Part shown: positions 35,497 to 48,044 of the stretch, in pieces
Position numbering within the stretch: position 1 is the stretch's first letter
Layout of the letters: each line of letters opens with the position of its first letter
Translations under genes and position numbers: made by a program
DNA from: Thuidium tamariscinum
Lineage: Eukaryota > Streptophyta > Bryopsida > Hypnales > Thuidiaceae
Direction: 5' to 3'
Assembly: GCA_947034885.2 (NCBI GenBank)
Contig: OX344751.2
Span: 14,756,001 to 14,820,000 of the forward strand
DNA length: 64,000 bases
Notes under the pieces: model-generated
The model's input: only the letters and a program-made list of their open reading frames with translations
Databases searched by the model: none
Told to the model about the DNA's origin: nothing

Positions 35497-37615
35497 CCCG
35501 AGGAGATTACTTAAGATTTTTAGAAAACTACGTGAGTTAAAAGATAGGCTCTATTTAATTTAAAGGGAATAAATTTTATATAATATGTAGGTTTACTATA
35601 AGATCTTTGAAATGTCACATATTCTATTATATGTAAATTAAGCTATGTATAAACATCATTTAGTCGGAATTTTTATTAATAAACTAGCCTTTACAAATAG
35701 AATTCATACAAATTTTTTGTATTAGTATTGGTGTAAATAAATTTTTTTAAGTGAATGATAAAACTTACATAATTTAGTAAATCCAAGGATATTTTTTAGG
35801 AGATTTGTTGTTACTATCAAATAATTCTAGCCTATACATACAAATCTTTCTATAAGTATGCCAATTATATGACAACATGTAAGAATCTACTGTTCCAAGA
35901 CAAAAGAGCTGAGCTACAAATTTACAATGAGGTTGTACTATAGAGATTTGTATTCATACAAAATACTTGTTAAGAAATTGGTGTAGGGTTTGCAACATTT
36001 GCATGGAATTTTTTCTATACTTTGACACTATAAACTCTAGACTTGCCTCAACTACTTGAACATATGCTTGTAAATGTTTAGATTTACTAGTGTTTAATAA
36101 ACACTCTTTTATTTTTTCGATTCTTAATTCCAAACCATTGCAAATGCATATGTATAGATTAAATACATGATCTCTATATTGCAGTAGAGGTCATATTCTT
36201 GTGTTAACCCCTAAAGGACTACAACTATGTTTCCACCAAAACTACTCCAAAAATGTCATTTCTAGGACAACTACCAAATTTTAGAAAAAAAATAGTTTTT
36301 GACATATATGTCTGTAGGATCTTTTAGTTCACTATTTTGTAAAGATGTAGAAAAAATTTCAGAAATTTCTGCTGTGTAGATTGCAAGAAATTAGTGTTTG
36401 AAGTTACAAAAATCATTTTTTTACCACTGCGAAAATCTGGGCAGCTGCACTTCAAAAGGCCACATTTGTATACAAAAATGTTTAAAATGGTTTCAACCCT
36501 TTGGATTCATTCTCCAATTCTAGTTGGCTATATGCTTGAAAATTTTCTAATCATTTGGAATTGTATAACATGTAAAAAAATAATAATAAGTAGAAAAAAA
36601 GTAGAGAATAATTCAAAATACAAAAATGGTAACAATTTATTTATTGAATTGAAAAATGCCAATCCCAATGGTTCAAATGTTTTAATAAACAATCTACATC
36701 CAATATTTTTATTTTTTTCAAAAATATTGAAAATTGAGTAAAATATAGGACTTCAAAGTTTATTTTAGAGTAGAAAATCTATAACTACCCGCAAATTACA
36801 ATCCTTCATAACTTTGACTAATTAATCCAAATGGAATGATTCAAAACTTTTCACGTATATATAAATCTATAAAACCAATTTCAAATTTTTGATTCCAAAA
36901 AAAGTGAATTTTTCTAATCTGCCCAAATTGCTTGAGTTGAAAAACAAACAACATATTGTACGATCATTTTTCAACCATGAAGTCAAAAGTCACAAAAATT
37001 GTTGGGCTTTAAGGATATTCCTTGTCCACACCTTCTATAAAAGTTTGGTCCCAAAACATAGAAATCTCTAGTCAAACGTACCTACCCAAATTTGCTATGT
37101 TGCCAAAAAAGGCATGTTGGTCCTTTAGAGGTTAATCTACAGTGTTTTTTTAGAGAGTCAATTTCTCATGTTATTCATGTTATATTGCTAGTATTGGTGT
37201 TTTTCTTAGTTTTGGTATCATAACTATGTTTGATGTTTTTATGATGTTTATTATTCACCATATTAGGTTGTTTAGAATACATGGCATAAAATTTAGAAAT
37301 ATTTAAAACTATTGTTGCATTTCACATTTTTATTTCTCATTTGAAATTGTACTACAATACAAGTAGTGCATATATTAAAAAAAAAAGTGTATATATAAGA
37401 CATTACTTTTATAGTATATTGTAAATGGGTATGAAAAAATTAGACATATAAATTTTGTATATAAGATAGCCCATTCAACTATAAAAGCCAAATGACTGAA
37501 TTTATATGTAAAAATATGATCATTTTAATTACTATAATGAAGATAAATAGTCCAATGTCAAATACCCTCTTAACTCACGTGTATGCTTAAAATTACAAGG
37601 AGTGATTTCCTCGGG
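35497..37615. mobile_element. 2,119-bp DNA transposon with CCCGAGG ends and 8-bp target duplication TTCAACAT
   Basis: The left end CCCGAGGAGATTACT and the right end (reverse complement CCCGAGGAAATCACT) match, and further in ACGTGAGTTAA recurs at both sides, so the imperfect inverted repeat extends to about 55 bp. TTCAACAT lies at 35489-35496 and 37616-37623; removing the element plus one duplicate restores the MULE-like MITE it interrupts. An 8-bp duplication suggests the hAT group, though the ends are not the usual hAT ones. No transposase domain is visible; a 115-codon ORF at 36394 is unrecognised. It contains a TTAA-flanked element. Confidence 0.88.
36208..37131. mobile_element. 924-bp TTAA-flanked element nested in the 2.1-kb transposon
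   Basis: TTAA at 36204-36207 and 37132-37135 bounds an element whose ends are CCCCTAAAGGACTACAAC and, in reverse complement from the right, CCTCTAAAGGACCAACATG. TTAA duplications with CCC-type ends are the mark of piggyBac-type insertion. Interior sequence recurs near 43.2-43.8 kb (inverted), 51.7-52.1 kb and 57.2-58.8 kb. Confidence 0.7.
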
Positions 37616-37850
37616 TTCAACATTCATCCATATATTAGATAGAAAATATCATTTTAGCACATTATATATATATATAAGCCTATTTTCATTCATTATTTGG
37701 CAATTTCATCCAATAGTTTTTAAAAAATTGAAATTTATTGGCATTTTCATCCATAATTTTGTTGTTTATTTTCTATAGAAGTGGTGCCAAGTAGAAAAAT
37801 TTGGTGCAATTTTGCTCCAAATCACTGAAAAAGACAACATTGAGTAGTAT

Positions 37851-38086
37851 ATGTATCACTATAATATATTTTAGTATGTCAATTATAATTCATTTTTCAT
37901 TTGTACACTCAATTCTTTAAATAATAATATTTTTATCTAAGACATAAAATAATAATATCATGTAATTAAATAATTAAAATAATTACAACTTTTATATTTT
38001 CTATGCTATCAATGATCTCTAAATGGAAGCTTGCAAGTCTGCTTTTGGATTAGGAGATTTTAATGATGGAGATTTTGACATGAATA
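37851..38086. other. AT-rich spacer
   Basis: Short AT-rich spacer between two elements; nothing recognisable. Confidence 0.5.
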
Positions 38087-38090
38087 TTAA

Positions 38091-38887
38091 CCCTTTAGTG
38101 ATTGTGGTTGATTTTGGGGGTGAGCGTAGTTTTTCAAGAAAGTGAATTTTGTGGCCACTTTAAGGATGTAATCTTAGATCAAACCGTATAAAGTATTGTT
38201 ATAAGGGAGATTCTTCAACCCAACAAAAAAACAAATTCATCCAATAGTACAAATTGCTATAAATAAGGTAGAAGGTTTGTAAATCAACCTTTTAAGGGCT
38301 AGAATTGAATTTTGGGGAGGTGGAACATCTTTAAATATTTTTCAGTAAATTTTTCTTGAGAAGCAAGTAGAATAGGCATCTAACGCAAGTCATTTCATAT
38401 TTTTTGAAGTTTATTTTTAATTAGTTACAAATTTTTGAAGTTCATAAAAAATGGTCATATGTAGTCATCAAAAGCAATACCCTTTTGAAATGTGCAGATT
38501 TGGTACATTGAAGAAAGCAAAATGTACCTCTAAATCATGTTTACTTTTAGAGCCTTGTTGGAATTTGAATTTTTTCCCTTAATCCTCAAAAATCAATGAC
38601 TTGAATGACCCTTTAGAATTTACGCCACATAAATTTCAATGCATAAGTTTACTTTGGGCATTCATGAGATTACAAAGCAACACTTATGCCTTGTCAAGAC
38701 ATCAAGATACAAAAAAATAGCTAATGCATTAATGCTCCAATTCTTTTGAAATTAGTTTTGTTTGAAGCACATGAAGACACTCTAATTGCGTTACTCTTTG
38801 AGATTTTTGTAATCAAATGTATTTTGAACAATATTAGACCAATAGTGCAAAAATCAACCCAAAAGTAGTCAACTAGTCACTAAAGGG
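38091..38887. mobile_element. 797-bp TTAA-flanked element
   Basis: TTAA at 38087-38090 and 38888-38891 encloses ends CCCTTTAGTGATTGTGG and, reverse complement, CCCTTTAGTGACTAGTTG, with 11 identical terminal bases. There is no coding capacity. Same type as the elements at 36208 and 60394. Confidence 0.72.
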
Positions 38888-39203
38888 TTAAGCCTCAAAA
38901 GCATTAGACTTTTAATGAGTTTAGCATTAAATGGTCTTTGTTTCTTGGCTTTTCAACTCACAGTAAAAAAAATATTAAATTTTGAAGTTTTTATGAACTA
39001 AAAAAAATTAAAAATTACCTTTATTTTTATATTTTGTTACATTGTGGCAATGGCACAAGGCTAACCAGCTTAATATTATAGTCTATAATGTATAAGAATT
39101 AACTTGTATTGTTGCTATAGTCAAAATAAAAAAATAATATCTTTTATTCATAAAAACTTTAAAATTAGATGACTTTTATACCATAGGTCTAAAAATCACT
39201 TGG

Positions 39204-39550
39204 CTTAAGATGATTTTTGAGGCCTCAAGAATACTATTTCGAGGTTGGTCCTTAAAACCTTTCCTTATTGGACTGATTTCGCAAAATTAAAAAAATTAAA
39301 TTAAAAAAAAATTCCCAAAAATTTCAGAATGTATCAAAATTTTGAAAATTGGATGTTTTTAACCCAAAAAATTATTTAATAATTATTTTAATTAATTAAT
39401 TAATATTATCTAATGTGGTTGAAGTACCGCCATGTCAACTTACTTGTATGGCAAAATTCTCACAAGTCCCTGCAATGTTTCAAAAGTCCTACAACATTCT
39501 TGCAATTCATGAACCCATAGTCTTTTAGAGGCCTCAAAAATCATCTAATG
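39204..39550. mobile_element. CATTAG-family MITE, copy A
   Basis: The right end in reverse complement is CATTAGATGATTTTTGAGGC and the left end is CTTAAGATGATTTTTGAGGC. Inside, a CTATTTCGAGG...CCTTAAAAC hairpin lies next to the left end and an ATGTGG...CCATGT pair lies on the other side. It is the most decayed of five copies. Confidence 0.72.
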
Positions 39551-41024
39551 AAACAAAGCCTTTGCAACCTTTTTTAAAGAGAGCTTTCTGACAATGCCAA
39601 GAATGTAATCAAGAAGACACATGAGTTCAAAGATCCTACAAAGCAGAATGAGTAGGGGTTGGGCTTATAGCAAATCACTATGTAGGATAAATATGAAGGC
39701 GTAGTCTCTATTACTAGCTAGGGTCTTTTATTATATGAAAAGAATACAAAATAATTTACAATACACTAAATTTAAGCAAGAAGGCAAAATTTGCCTTGGA
39801 AGGTTGATAAACAAAATCCTAAATCCACTTAAGATATAGTGCCAAGGATTGCCAACATTCATCCCTAAAGCCAAAGCTTTAGTTTTGGACAAAACTTGAC
39901 ACTACCAAATCGTCAAAATACATATTTTAGGGACAATGCCATATATCCTACAATACTTAAACTTTTGTACCCATGATGAAGTTAACTTTGTCCTCTAATT
40001 ACAATTTATTGCCAACAATCTCCTATTCTTATCGATCAAAACTAACAATATTCCTTACTTAGTTTCCCATTTTTTCAACCTAAGAACAAACAAATAAAGA
40101 TTGGATTCATTATCTAGTCTACTCTATTGATCACAAATTCAAAACAACCACTAACTGATTCTACATTTTAAAACACTACCAAATATAAATGTTAGTGGCA
40201 ATAATCACTATAAGAAACTCACATTTTAGGTGCTATTACCAAAAAAACATATCATATTTTTTGAGTTGTCACATGTTAACCTCTGAATGACTGCAAAAAA
40301 ATGTATTTAATGTGATGTTGAGGAAAACATGTGTAGCAAAATTAGAGAACAAATAGATATCACCATAGATAGACATGTTCTTAACAATGTTTAGAAAAAC
40401 AAGTTCATGTTTTTTTATGACATCCAAAAAAACATAGATTGCCATGTTAGCAAGAACTCCATTTTGATTATAGATAAATTCATAAAAATTACTACTATGT
40501 GTGATAAAGTATTCGCTATAATTGTAAAAAAATTAGAAAAAGTGCAACCACATGGCATGCTTTGCAAAAAAAGGGAATGGATGGATGACTTGGATGTATA
40601 GCATGAATGAAAACAGATGATTTTTGAACAAGTGGAGTAGTAGGAAGAGAAACAATCCATATAGTATATGCAAATCAACATTTGTATTCAATGTCAAATG
40701 TCAAAAACAACATCTATATATTTGAAATAACGTCAACATATTCAATGGTCAAATTGTCATATTCTAGTTATCCAATATCTTTTGTCTCACCAATAGTAAA
40801 GAATTGCAAGTAATTTCTATTATTAGCTCGAATTTTTCAATTATATTATAAATAATTATATAAATAATTAGCATCAGAGAGACAAGCAAAATTCCAAGTA
40901 GATGGTATGTTCTTTGTTTATTTTGATAGAGAGGTGAGGTAGAAGGTGCTCACTTGCTCCTCCTTTCGACAATGGCAACTTGAAGTTGCCATTGCTATGC
41001 ACAATTTCCTTTGAGAACTATTAT
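39551..41024. other. AT-rich non-coding DNA
   Basis: No gene and no element with matched ends was resolved. TTAACCTCTGAATGAC near 40.27 kb resembles one end of the TTAA-flanked elements, without a partner. Short ORFs around 40.4 kb have no recognisable content. Confidence 0.45.
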
Positions 41025-41338
41025 CATTAGATCAAAATTTGAAGCCTTCAGAAGACCACAAGTTCTCAAATTGCGAGAATATAGAGATTGCCACATGAAT
41101 GTGTAAACTATTGTAGGAGCCTAAAATCACAGGAATCTAACATGGCTAAGATTGTGCCACATTGTTGATTTTTTTTTGAAAAAAAAATTTGGAGTTTTTT
41201 TCACATTTCAGGACCTTCCCAATTTTTTTGTTTTTTATTTTTTGGTAATTGCTAGCTTAACAACTGCCAACAATTTGGGAACTGTTTTGGGAACAAATCC
41301 AAAAATGGCCCTCCCAAGGCTTCAAATTTCATGTAATG
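41025..41338. mobile_element. CATTAG-family MITE, copy B
   Basis: Left end CATTAGATCAAAATTTGAAG and right end (reverse complement) CATTACATGAAATTTGAAG match. It holds the shared core GTTTTTTTCACATTTCAGGA and, next to the right end, the GTTTTGGGAACAAATCCAAAAA hairpin in two halves (GTTTTGGGAAC / ATCCAAAAA). Confidence 0.78.
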
Positions 41339-42274
41339 AATCATCTTCTTCCCATCTAAAAAGTCTTATGTTGTGTATCTCTTTTCGTTGTAAAATCATT
41401 AACCACCTCGAGGATGCATCAAATCATACCTCTAATGACTTTGAATGTTTCCTTGGTGTATAATGGTTGTCTTCCTTCTTTTGTCTTCCATGCATAGATG
41501 ACTAATATTGTGTTTTAACTATCTCTCCTTGTTTCCTCATCACTCCTTGGTTCTCTACCAGAATACTAGGCCTAGGTCATGCTTCACCTTGTGAATAATT
41601 TTTAGTTAGCTTCCACATCCCCACATCCTAAACCTAATTTCAAATCCTTTAGTTATTTAGGATCTAATCAATCTATTTTATCTTTCAAAAATCCTATTCA
41701 TTTTTTGTGCATTCTTCTTCCTAATAGACTAATTGTTTTAAGAAAAAATAATAATAAAATATCATGAGAACATCCAAACTACATCCAAGAAGAAACTTTG
41801 CGTTAATGCAAAACTCGAACAATATATGACATCACATATTGAATATTTTTTTTAATTTAACACCTAAAGGATCAAGTATCCATTCAACATACACAAGATA
41901 TCTTGAGTAGGTTTCTACAAAGTCATTTTGTTTTGATGTTCATTAAATTTAAACATATTGTACAAATATTTATTACCTTGCTAGAAATCTATTTTTTTTT
42001 CTATTTGAATGCTTGGATTAAAAATTATGCTCACATGCATGAACTTTGGTGGCAACTTAGGTCATAGCTTTGGATAGTTTGGGCAATTTCAAGGAACTTG
42101 TGTAAAAATCTTCTTATAATTTTGAATTTAAGAGGGTATAGAACTTACATGATACAAGATACAAATGTCAAAAAATAACCATTTGCAATGCGAAAATCTT
42201 ATTTTATAAGGAATTAAAGTTTGCAAGTCCTATTGAATAAGGTTGAAAAAACCTTCCTTCACCTCACTTCAAAC
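41339..42274. other. AT-rich non-coding DNA
   Basis: Nothing recognisable; no open frame of note. Confidence 0.45.
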
Positions 42275-42558
42275 CATTAAGAGGGATTTGAGGGCTAAAG
42301 AAGACTATGAGTTCCTGCAGTCTGAAAATGCAAGAATTGCGCAGGGAACGCTGAAACGCAGGAATCCTACGTGGTTGAGCAACTGCCACATCACTTCTTC
42401 TTCTTTTTTGAAAAACTTTTTTTTGGACTTTTTTCACATTTCAGACCCTAAAATATTTTATTTTATTTTTTGGAAAAATAAATTCTACCCGACGGTCGCC
42501 AGCCGTTTTGGGAACAATCCCAAAACAGCCCTCCGGAGGCCTCAAATCCCTCCTAATG
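42275..42558. mobile_element. CATTAG-family MITE, copy C
   Basis: Left CATTAAGAGGGATTTGAGG and right (reverse complement) CATTAGGAGGGATTTGAGG differ at one of 19 bases. It contains GGACTTTTTTCACATTTCAG and the strong hairpin GTTTTGGGAAC/ATCCCAAAAC beside the right end. The same part-palindrome order occurs in copies D and E in the opposite orientation. A chance ORF crosses it. Confidence 0.83.
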
Positions 42559-44183
42559 GTTATAATCTTTCAATCTATAAAGTCAAATTTTTTCTACACA
42601 TTTAAAAAAAGTATATTTCAAATTTACACAATTGAATTTTTTTTTAAATATTTTTTTATTGCCCTAAAAGTGGCATTTTCTGACAATTTTTGTCCAAAAT
42701 GTGCGATGGTTAATCACAATCCAAATGAAATTCAACTAGCTATAAATATATACAAATCGATATAGGCATCATTGTTGGTTCAAAATTTAAGGCCTTCTAG
42801 AGGCCCTATTTTCCTTGTAATAGAAAATCCTATTAGCTTTCTAACTTTATCCATCTAAAACTTCATCTTTATACTAGTTTATTGTTAGATGCACTAATTT
42901 ATCATTTCCCCCCTTCTCTAGAGTATTTACTACAATGTTAATTTTCTAAGGATTGACTTGCTAAATTTGACACCATTGCAATTTCGAATAGGTATGTGTG
43001 TGGAGATTTCTATATATTAGGCGCAAATCATAGTACAAGTTGTAGAAGAAGATTATCTTTCATATGCACTAAACGGGGCACTAAAGTTCAAGATATTTGG
43101 AAATATGAGTTAGAAGTTATGGCCTAATATATATGTCACTTTTTTCATAAATGGGCAATTTGTTAAGACCAAAAAAAAAAAAATTTTTAAATTGATTTTC
43201 AAGATTTAGATATACATAGAAAGCTTTTATCCATTACATTTTGATTAATGAGTCAAAAGTTATGAGGAGTTTTTGTTTGTAGATAGTTAAAGATTTCCTA
43301 CTCTAAAATAAACTTTGAAGTCCTTTATTTGATTCAATTTTCAATATTTTTTGAAAATAAAATAAAATCATAGAATGTAGAATATTTATTACAACTTTGC
43401 TACCATCATGATTGGCATTTTTCAATTCCAAAACAAAATTCTTAGAAATTTAGTATTTTTGAATCATTGAACTCTACTTCTTTGTATTTACTATCTTTTT
43501 CCTATATGTTGTACAATTCCAAATGATCTCAAATTTTTCAATTATAACCAACTTGCCTTGAAGAATGAATCAAAAGAAGCACCACTATTTTGGACAATTT
43601 TTAATACAAATGTGAGTTTGTGAAGTGAAGTGCAACTTCCTAGATTTTTGTAGGGTAAACAAAAAGGCTTTCGGAGATTTAAAAGCTCATATCTTGCAGT
43701 TTATATTGTAGAAGTTTTTAGAAATTTTCCCTTATATTTATGAGTCAACATACTAAAAGACCCTATGGTTAGATGTGTCCAAAAATGATTATTTTCCCAA
43801 ATTTGATACTTATACTAGAGATGACAATTTTAGAGCATTCTTGGTGAAAACGTAGATGAAGAACTTAAAGACTTAATATCAAAGGTTTTATTCTAACTCT
43901 ACTTATTAGTTTTATATTTTTTGTATTTGTTTTTTGATTTTGAATTCACTTCTAATGCAATTTTCCTCTAGGAGTATTTTGTTTCTGATTTTTCTTCTTT
44001 TAACCATTTGCCTAGTTTGATAAATAATCCATTTCTTATCTAATGTCTTTTGCATTAAAGAAACCTGATTATTTTCTAGAATTTCCTCATTATTCTCACA
44101 AAATCAAATTTCTCAAATTTCACATCATTCCCATTGCTACCTATCAAAAAACTCATTAATCCATGGTTATGAATTATTTGTAT
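42559..44183. other. AT-rich DNA with an inverted relic of the 36.2-kb element family
   Basis: About 43.18-43.83 kb is an inverted, diverged copy of the interior of the TTAA-flanked element at 36208 (for example TACTCTAAAATAAACTTTGA followed by AGTCC). The rest holds no recognisable gene. Confidence 0.55.
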
Positions 44184-44342
44184 CATTAGATGAAATCTGA
44201 GGGCATTAGGAGACCGTTTCGGGTCTGTTCCCGAAACGGCTCCCAATGCCGCAGATCCTCGTCATGCCGACTTTTTTGGGAAAAAAAAAAAAAAAAAAAT
44301 TTTTTTTTTTTTTTTGGGTCCTGAAATATGAAAATAAGTCCA

Positions 44343-44383
<41 letters not shown>

Positions 44384-44489
44384 CGTGGCAGTGTCCCGAC
44401 CACGTAGGATTCGGGTTCACAGGGCAGAAACTGCGTTCCCGCAGTCCGGGAACCCGCAGTCTCCTAATGCCCTCAACTTTCTTCTAATG
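44184..44489. mobile_element. CATTAG-family MITE, copy D, with (AT)n tract
   Basis: Left CATTAGATGAAATCTGAGGG and right (reverse complement) CATTAGAAGAAAGTTGAGGG both continue into CATTAGGAGAC. Next to the left end is the perfect hairpin GTTTCGGG/CCCGAAAC. A poly(A)-poly(T) palindrome (about 44281-44316) and (AT)n (44346-44381) lie in the centre. Confidence 0.83.
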
Positions 44490-44868
44490 CTATTATAACT
44501 CACAAATTCACCCAAATTGTTTGTACACCTAAAGGACCATTGTCCCTTTGGGGTAGGAAATGAATTTTGGGTAAGTTCCTCCAACTTCAATTTTTGGTGA
44601 AACTTTTTGAAACTTTTTGAGAAATAGAAAAATTGATTAGCTGTATAGTAATATCACTTTTATTTCAATTGGTACCTAGGAGCAAAAGTTTGTATTACAA
44701 AAAGTTCGGAAACAAACTCATCAAGCAACAAATTTTTTTTACAAAAATTCAAAATTAAATCGAATTTTTTTTCTAAAATAATATATTTTTGTCTACATGT
44801 GAAGCTTTGGTTCATTCTATATGGACTTGTAATAAGAAAGTTATGGACAATCTTGTTTTTCGGGCAAT
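44490..44868. other. AT-rich spacer
   Basis: Non-coding; ACACCTAAAGGACCATTGTC near 44.53 kb resembles a TTAA-element end without a partner. Confidence 0.4.
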
Positions 44869-45157
44869 CATTAGGGAGGGACTGGAGGCCTCTACAAGGC
44901 CATTTCAAGGTCTATTCCTGAAATAGTGCAGGGAATTGTTGGCTATTGTCAGCCAACAATTATCCCAAATAATAATAATAATAATTTGGGTCATGAAATA
45001 TGAAAAAAAGTCCTCCAAATTTATTTATTTATTTTGGTTGACTTGGCATGGTCTTGGCCACGTTGGATTCCTACGTTTTGGGGTTCCCGCGGGAGTTTCG
45101 GCATTCCCAGACCGTGGGAACCCACAGTCTTGTAGAGGCCTCCAATCCCTCCTAATG
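44869..45157. mobile_element. CATTAG-family MITE, copy E
   Basis: Left CATTAGGGAGGGACTGGAGG and right (reverse complement) CATTAGGAGGGATTGGAGG both continue into CCTCTACAAG. It holds the core GGTCATGAAATATGAAAAAA and the ATTTCAAG...CCTGAAAT hairpin next to the left end. Confidence 0.83.
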
Positions 45158-46735
45158 CTAAATGTCTTTTTAAAAAAATAACTTGTAGGATTAAGTTTGG
45201 AATGCAATTTCGACAATTTTCCAAAAAAAATTGTTGAACAAGATTAGTTTTACTTGCTAAAACAATCTAAGTGTTGGAATTATTGTGTTTCAATCCCATC
45301 TTTAGAGCTATTAACCATTTAGTGTTTTTTCAATCTTGGACCTATTTCTACTCAACAATTTTTAAAAGAATGATAATCAAGTGTTTTTTGGGGGAATTTT
45401 TTTTTCTAGATTTTCAACTCAAATTTTCAAGACAAAAAAATTATAAATTTGTATTCTATAGTGCAATTTTTTTCCACAAATGGCAGTCAAAGTCATCTGA
45501 AATTATAGACCAAGGTTCAAAAAAATTGGTTTTTCAACTTACAATGCTCATATTTTTCAATCTATACAATCAAACTTCATGAAATTTTTACCACATGATC
45601 TCATTCAAGTTAAGTACAAGTGCCTATAGTTAGATTCTTAGAAAATGTTTGTTTTTTGTTTTTTGGGTGAACACAACAAATTTGGTAGTTTTGAGAGAAT
45701 TTTGACTAAAAGATGACCTTGGAAGTAGTAGATTTTAGAATTTGGTGATTGATGACATTGGATTGTTCTATCTTATATAATTTTACACCCTTAAACTATC
45801 AAAAATTTAATAATAAAAGTCCATAGAAACATCCCTATGACCAAGTTTCGACAATCACCCACCTTGTAGTAATTTTTTTACTCATCATTTTGTTGAAGAT
45901 TGTAAAAAATGATTTGGATTTTGATATAAACAAAAGTTACAAAGTCTATTGCACAATTGTAAATCTATTGCACAATTGTATACAACTTCAAGATAACAAC
46001 ATCATAAAAGTATTTAGGAAGAATTAAAAGAAACAACGAGCAACAAGAAGAAGCAATAATAGTAAGTTGTTGCACTATTTGGATGATCTTGGAGACAATG
46101 CCTATGAAAGAGAGGTGAATAGGGTTTAGTAGGATTGTAAGCCATAATATTTTCCAAAAACTTTGAAGTGGGATAATTAACCCCTAAAGGACCAAGTTGT
46201 GTTTTTTTGGCAATACAACAACTTTGAACAACTCGCTACAAATAAAATTTTCTCTTTTTTTTCTTTGAAATTTTCAAATCACACAATGTATATCCGAGGT
46301 GTAGCTTTTAAAGCTCAACAATTTCCATAACTTTTGACTACATGGTTAAAAATTTATTGCATGATGTGTGATTTCCATTACTTAGTAGGCTAACATATCC
46401 TTTAGAAGCATCATTCAATTGTCCCTTTCCTAAATTGTCATTTGTTCATTGTTGATTTTGTTAGATTTGAGTTTGAGATCCACCTATGTGATAGTTTCAA
46501 TGGTCTAGTGAGCTATTACTATATAGATTCATAGAAAATACATGCCATATCCAATTTTTTTTTAATTCATGATTTTCAATTGCCAATACTACAAAAATAA
46601 TTTTTTTTGAAAAGTTGCCTCCAACTATGCTAAATTGCTTACACTAATAGTTATCAATGTTTTTACCATAAATAGCAAATCTAGGTGTTTACATGATGAA
46701 TTGACCTATCTTAATATTATCTGCTAAGAGTAGCC
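45158..46735. other. AT-rich DNA with a solitary TTAA-element end
   Basis: TTAACCCCTAAAGGACCAAG at 46177-46196 is a good copy of the end of the TTAA-flanked family, but no facing end was found. No gene was recognised in this stretch; a 103-codon ORF at 45271 is AT-driven. Confidence 0.5.
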
Positions 46736-47138
46736 CAATAGCAACATGGTGAAGCAACATCCTAAATGTTGTGTACCATTGGTCTTCTTTATCAAGCAAG
46801 ACGTTAAACCCTACCATCGAAGGTGGGCCCAACAAGGTAAAACTTGAGTTATCCGAGGATAAAAGTAAAAAAGCCCCCTATTTTGTGCCACATTTTTGGG
46901 TATGTTCTTAACCCCTTCTAGCTAATTTGGGGTCTTTGATTGCAAATATGAATTTAGAATTTGCAAAAAAAAAACTTGTGGAAAAAACAAAAAAAATTCA
47001 GCATTTACCCTTGTGGTAAATTGAGCTTGTTGGACCTACTTTCAATGGTAGGATTGAACATCCTCCCTTTATCATAGGAAGATCAATGGTACAAAATATT
47101 AACAATGTTGCTTCATTGTATTGTTGTAAATACTATTG
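46736..47138. mobile_element. About 0.4-kb element with about 90-bp imperfect inverted repeats
   Basis: The left arm GAAGCAACATCCTAAATG, then TGTACCATTGGTCTTC and CCTACCATCGAAGGTGGGCC, has its inverse on the right as GGTAGGATTGAACATCC, GATCAATGGTACAAAA and CAATGTTGCTTC. The outer match starts at CAATAG/CTATTG. No target duplication was resolved. The loop is short and non-coding. Confidence 0.65.
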
Positions 47139-48044
47139 AAGACCCAAGATTACAAAAAGATATATCTCCACGTGTCACCCATCCGGAAGTTAGCCCCCCT
47201 CATTGTTTTTAACGCCTAAGTGTCACAAACCAAAGAGCTCTAAAGACAAGACCATTCTAAAAAAAGCAACATTACTTGAAATTGAATCAATTATTGCATT
47301 CATCACCATATAGATCTATAGCCAACAACCTCATCAATCTAGACTCATTTCTTTACGAAAAATTCACCGCACGGATGCAAACATTATAAAGTTTGATGAA
47401 CCTTGTCTCCCAGAATCAAAGGTGTGAAAAACATCCCCTGTGAAGTTCAAGGGTTAAAACATGCTTTCGAAATGTTATTTCTTAGAAAATTGGTACAATA
47501 CATGGGTATTTCAATCTGCTCTAAAGGAAATAGTATGATGAATTAGTTTAACACGCACTAAGGTGTCAAATCAGTTCACTCATTGATGAGTTTCCACTCA
47601 TTCGATTTACTGATCCAATCAATGAGTGAATTGAGTTAATATTGAAAAACGAAGAAATCATGACACTTCGTCGTTGAGTCATGATGGCGGATGTCCCCAA
47701 CACCAGCTCTTTCCGGCGCAGGCTGCGTAAACAATTAACATCCGCATCTTATCTATAGGTATGCTAGTTGGCGCCACACTGACAGTCCTTGCACTTTTAA
47801 TATACTGCGGCCAACATGGGAATTCCACAGGACGTAGTTAAGGTAGAATGTAAGATACGCAAGCCAAATCGCCCGTTTCTGGGGTCTGTTTCTACAATTT
47901 CCCATAAGTTCGGTAGAATTCTCTCGCATTCTGTGCTTGACGGAAAGTCTATAGAAACAATTCTGAGCTCAGCTGCTTGATACATTGAGAGAGAACGGCG
48001 TAGGTGATCAGTGCACGAATACATACTGTCCTTCAATTCTCGAG
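47139..48044. other. Intergenic boundary, AT-rich to normal composition
   Basis: Up to about 47.65 kb the sequence is repeat-like; from there it is less AT-rich. A 97-codon minus-strand ORF at 47797-48090 has no recognisable domain and is not called. Confidence 0.45.

Larger units (their letters stand above)
35418..37841. mobile_element. 300-bp MULE-like MITE, copy 3, split by a 2.1-kb insertion
   Basis: The left 79 bp (35418-35496) and the right 218 bp (37624-37841) together make one copy of the same 297-300-bp element as at 34415 and 52672. Outer flanks TACTAGTAT (35409-35417) and GAGTAGTAT (37842-37850) agree at 7 of 9 positions, an eroded 9-bp duplication. Confidence 0.82.

Noticed and set aside
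44281..44381. Poly(A)/poly(T) and (AT)n run as possible retroelement tail
   Set aside because: It lies in the centre of a CATTAG MITE, where the family has a T-rich core, so it is not a tail.
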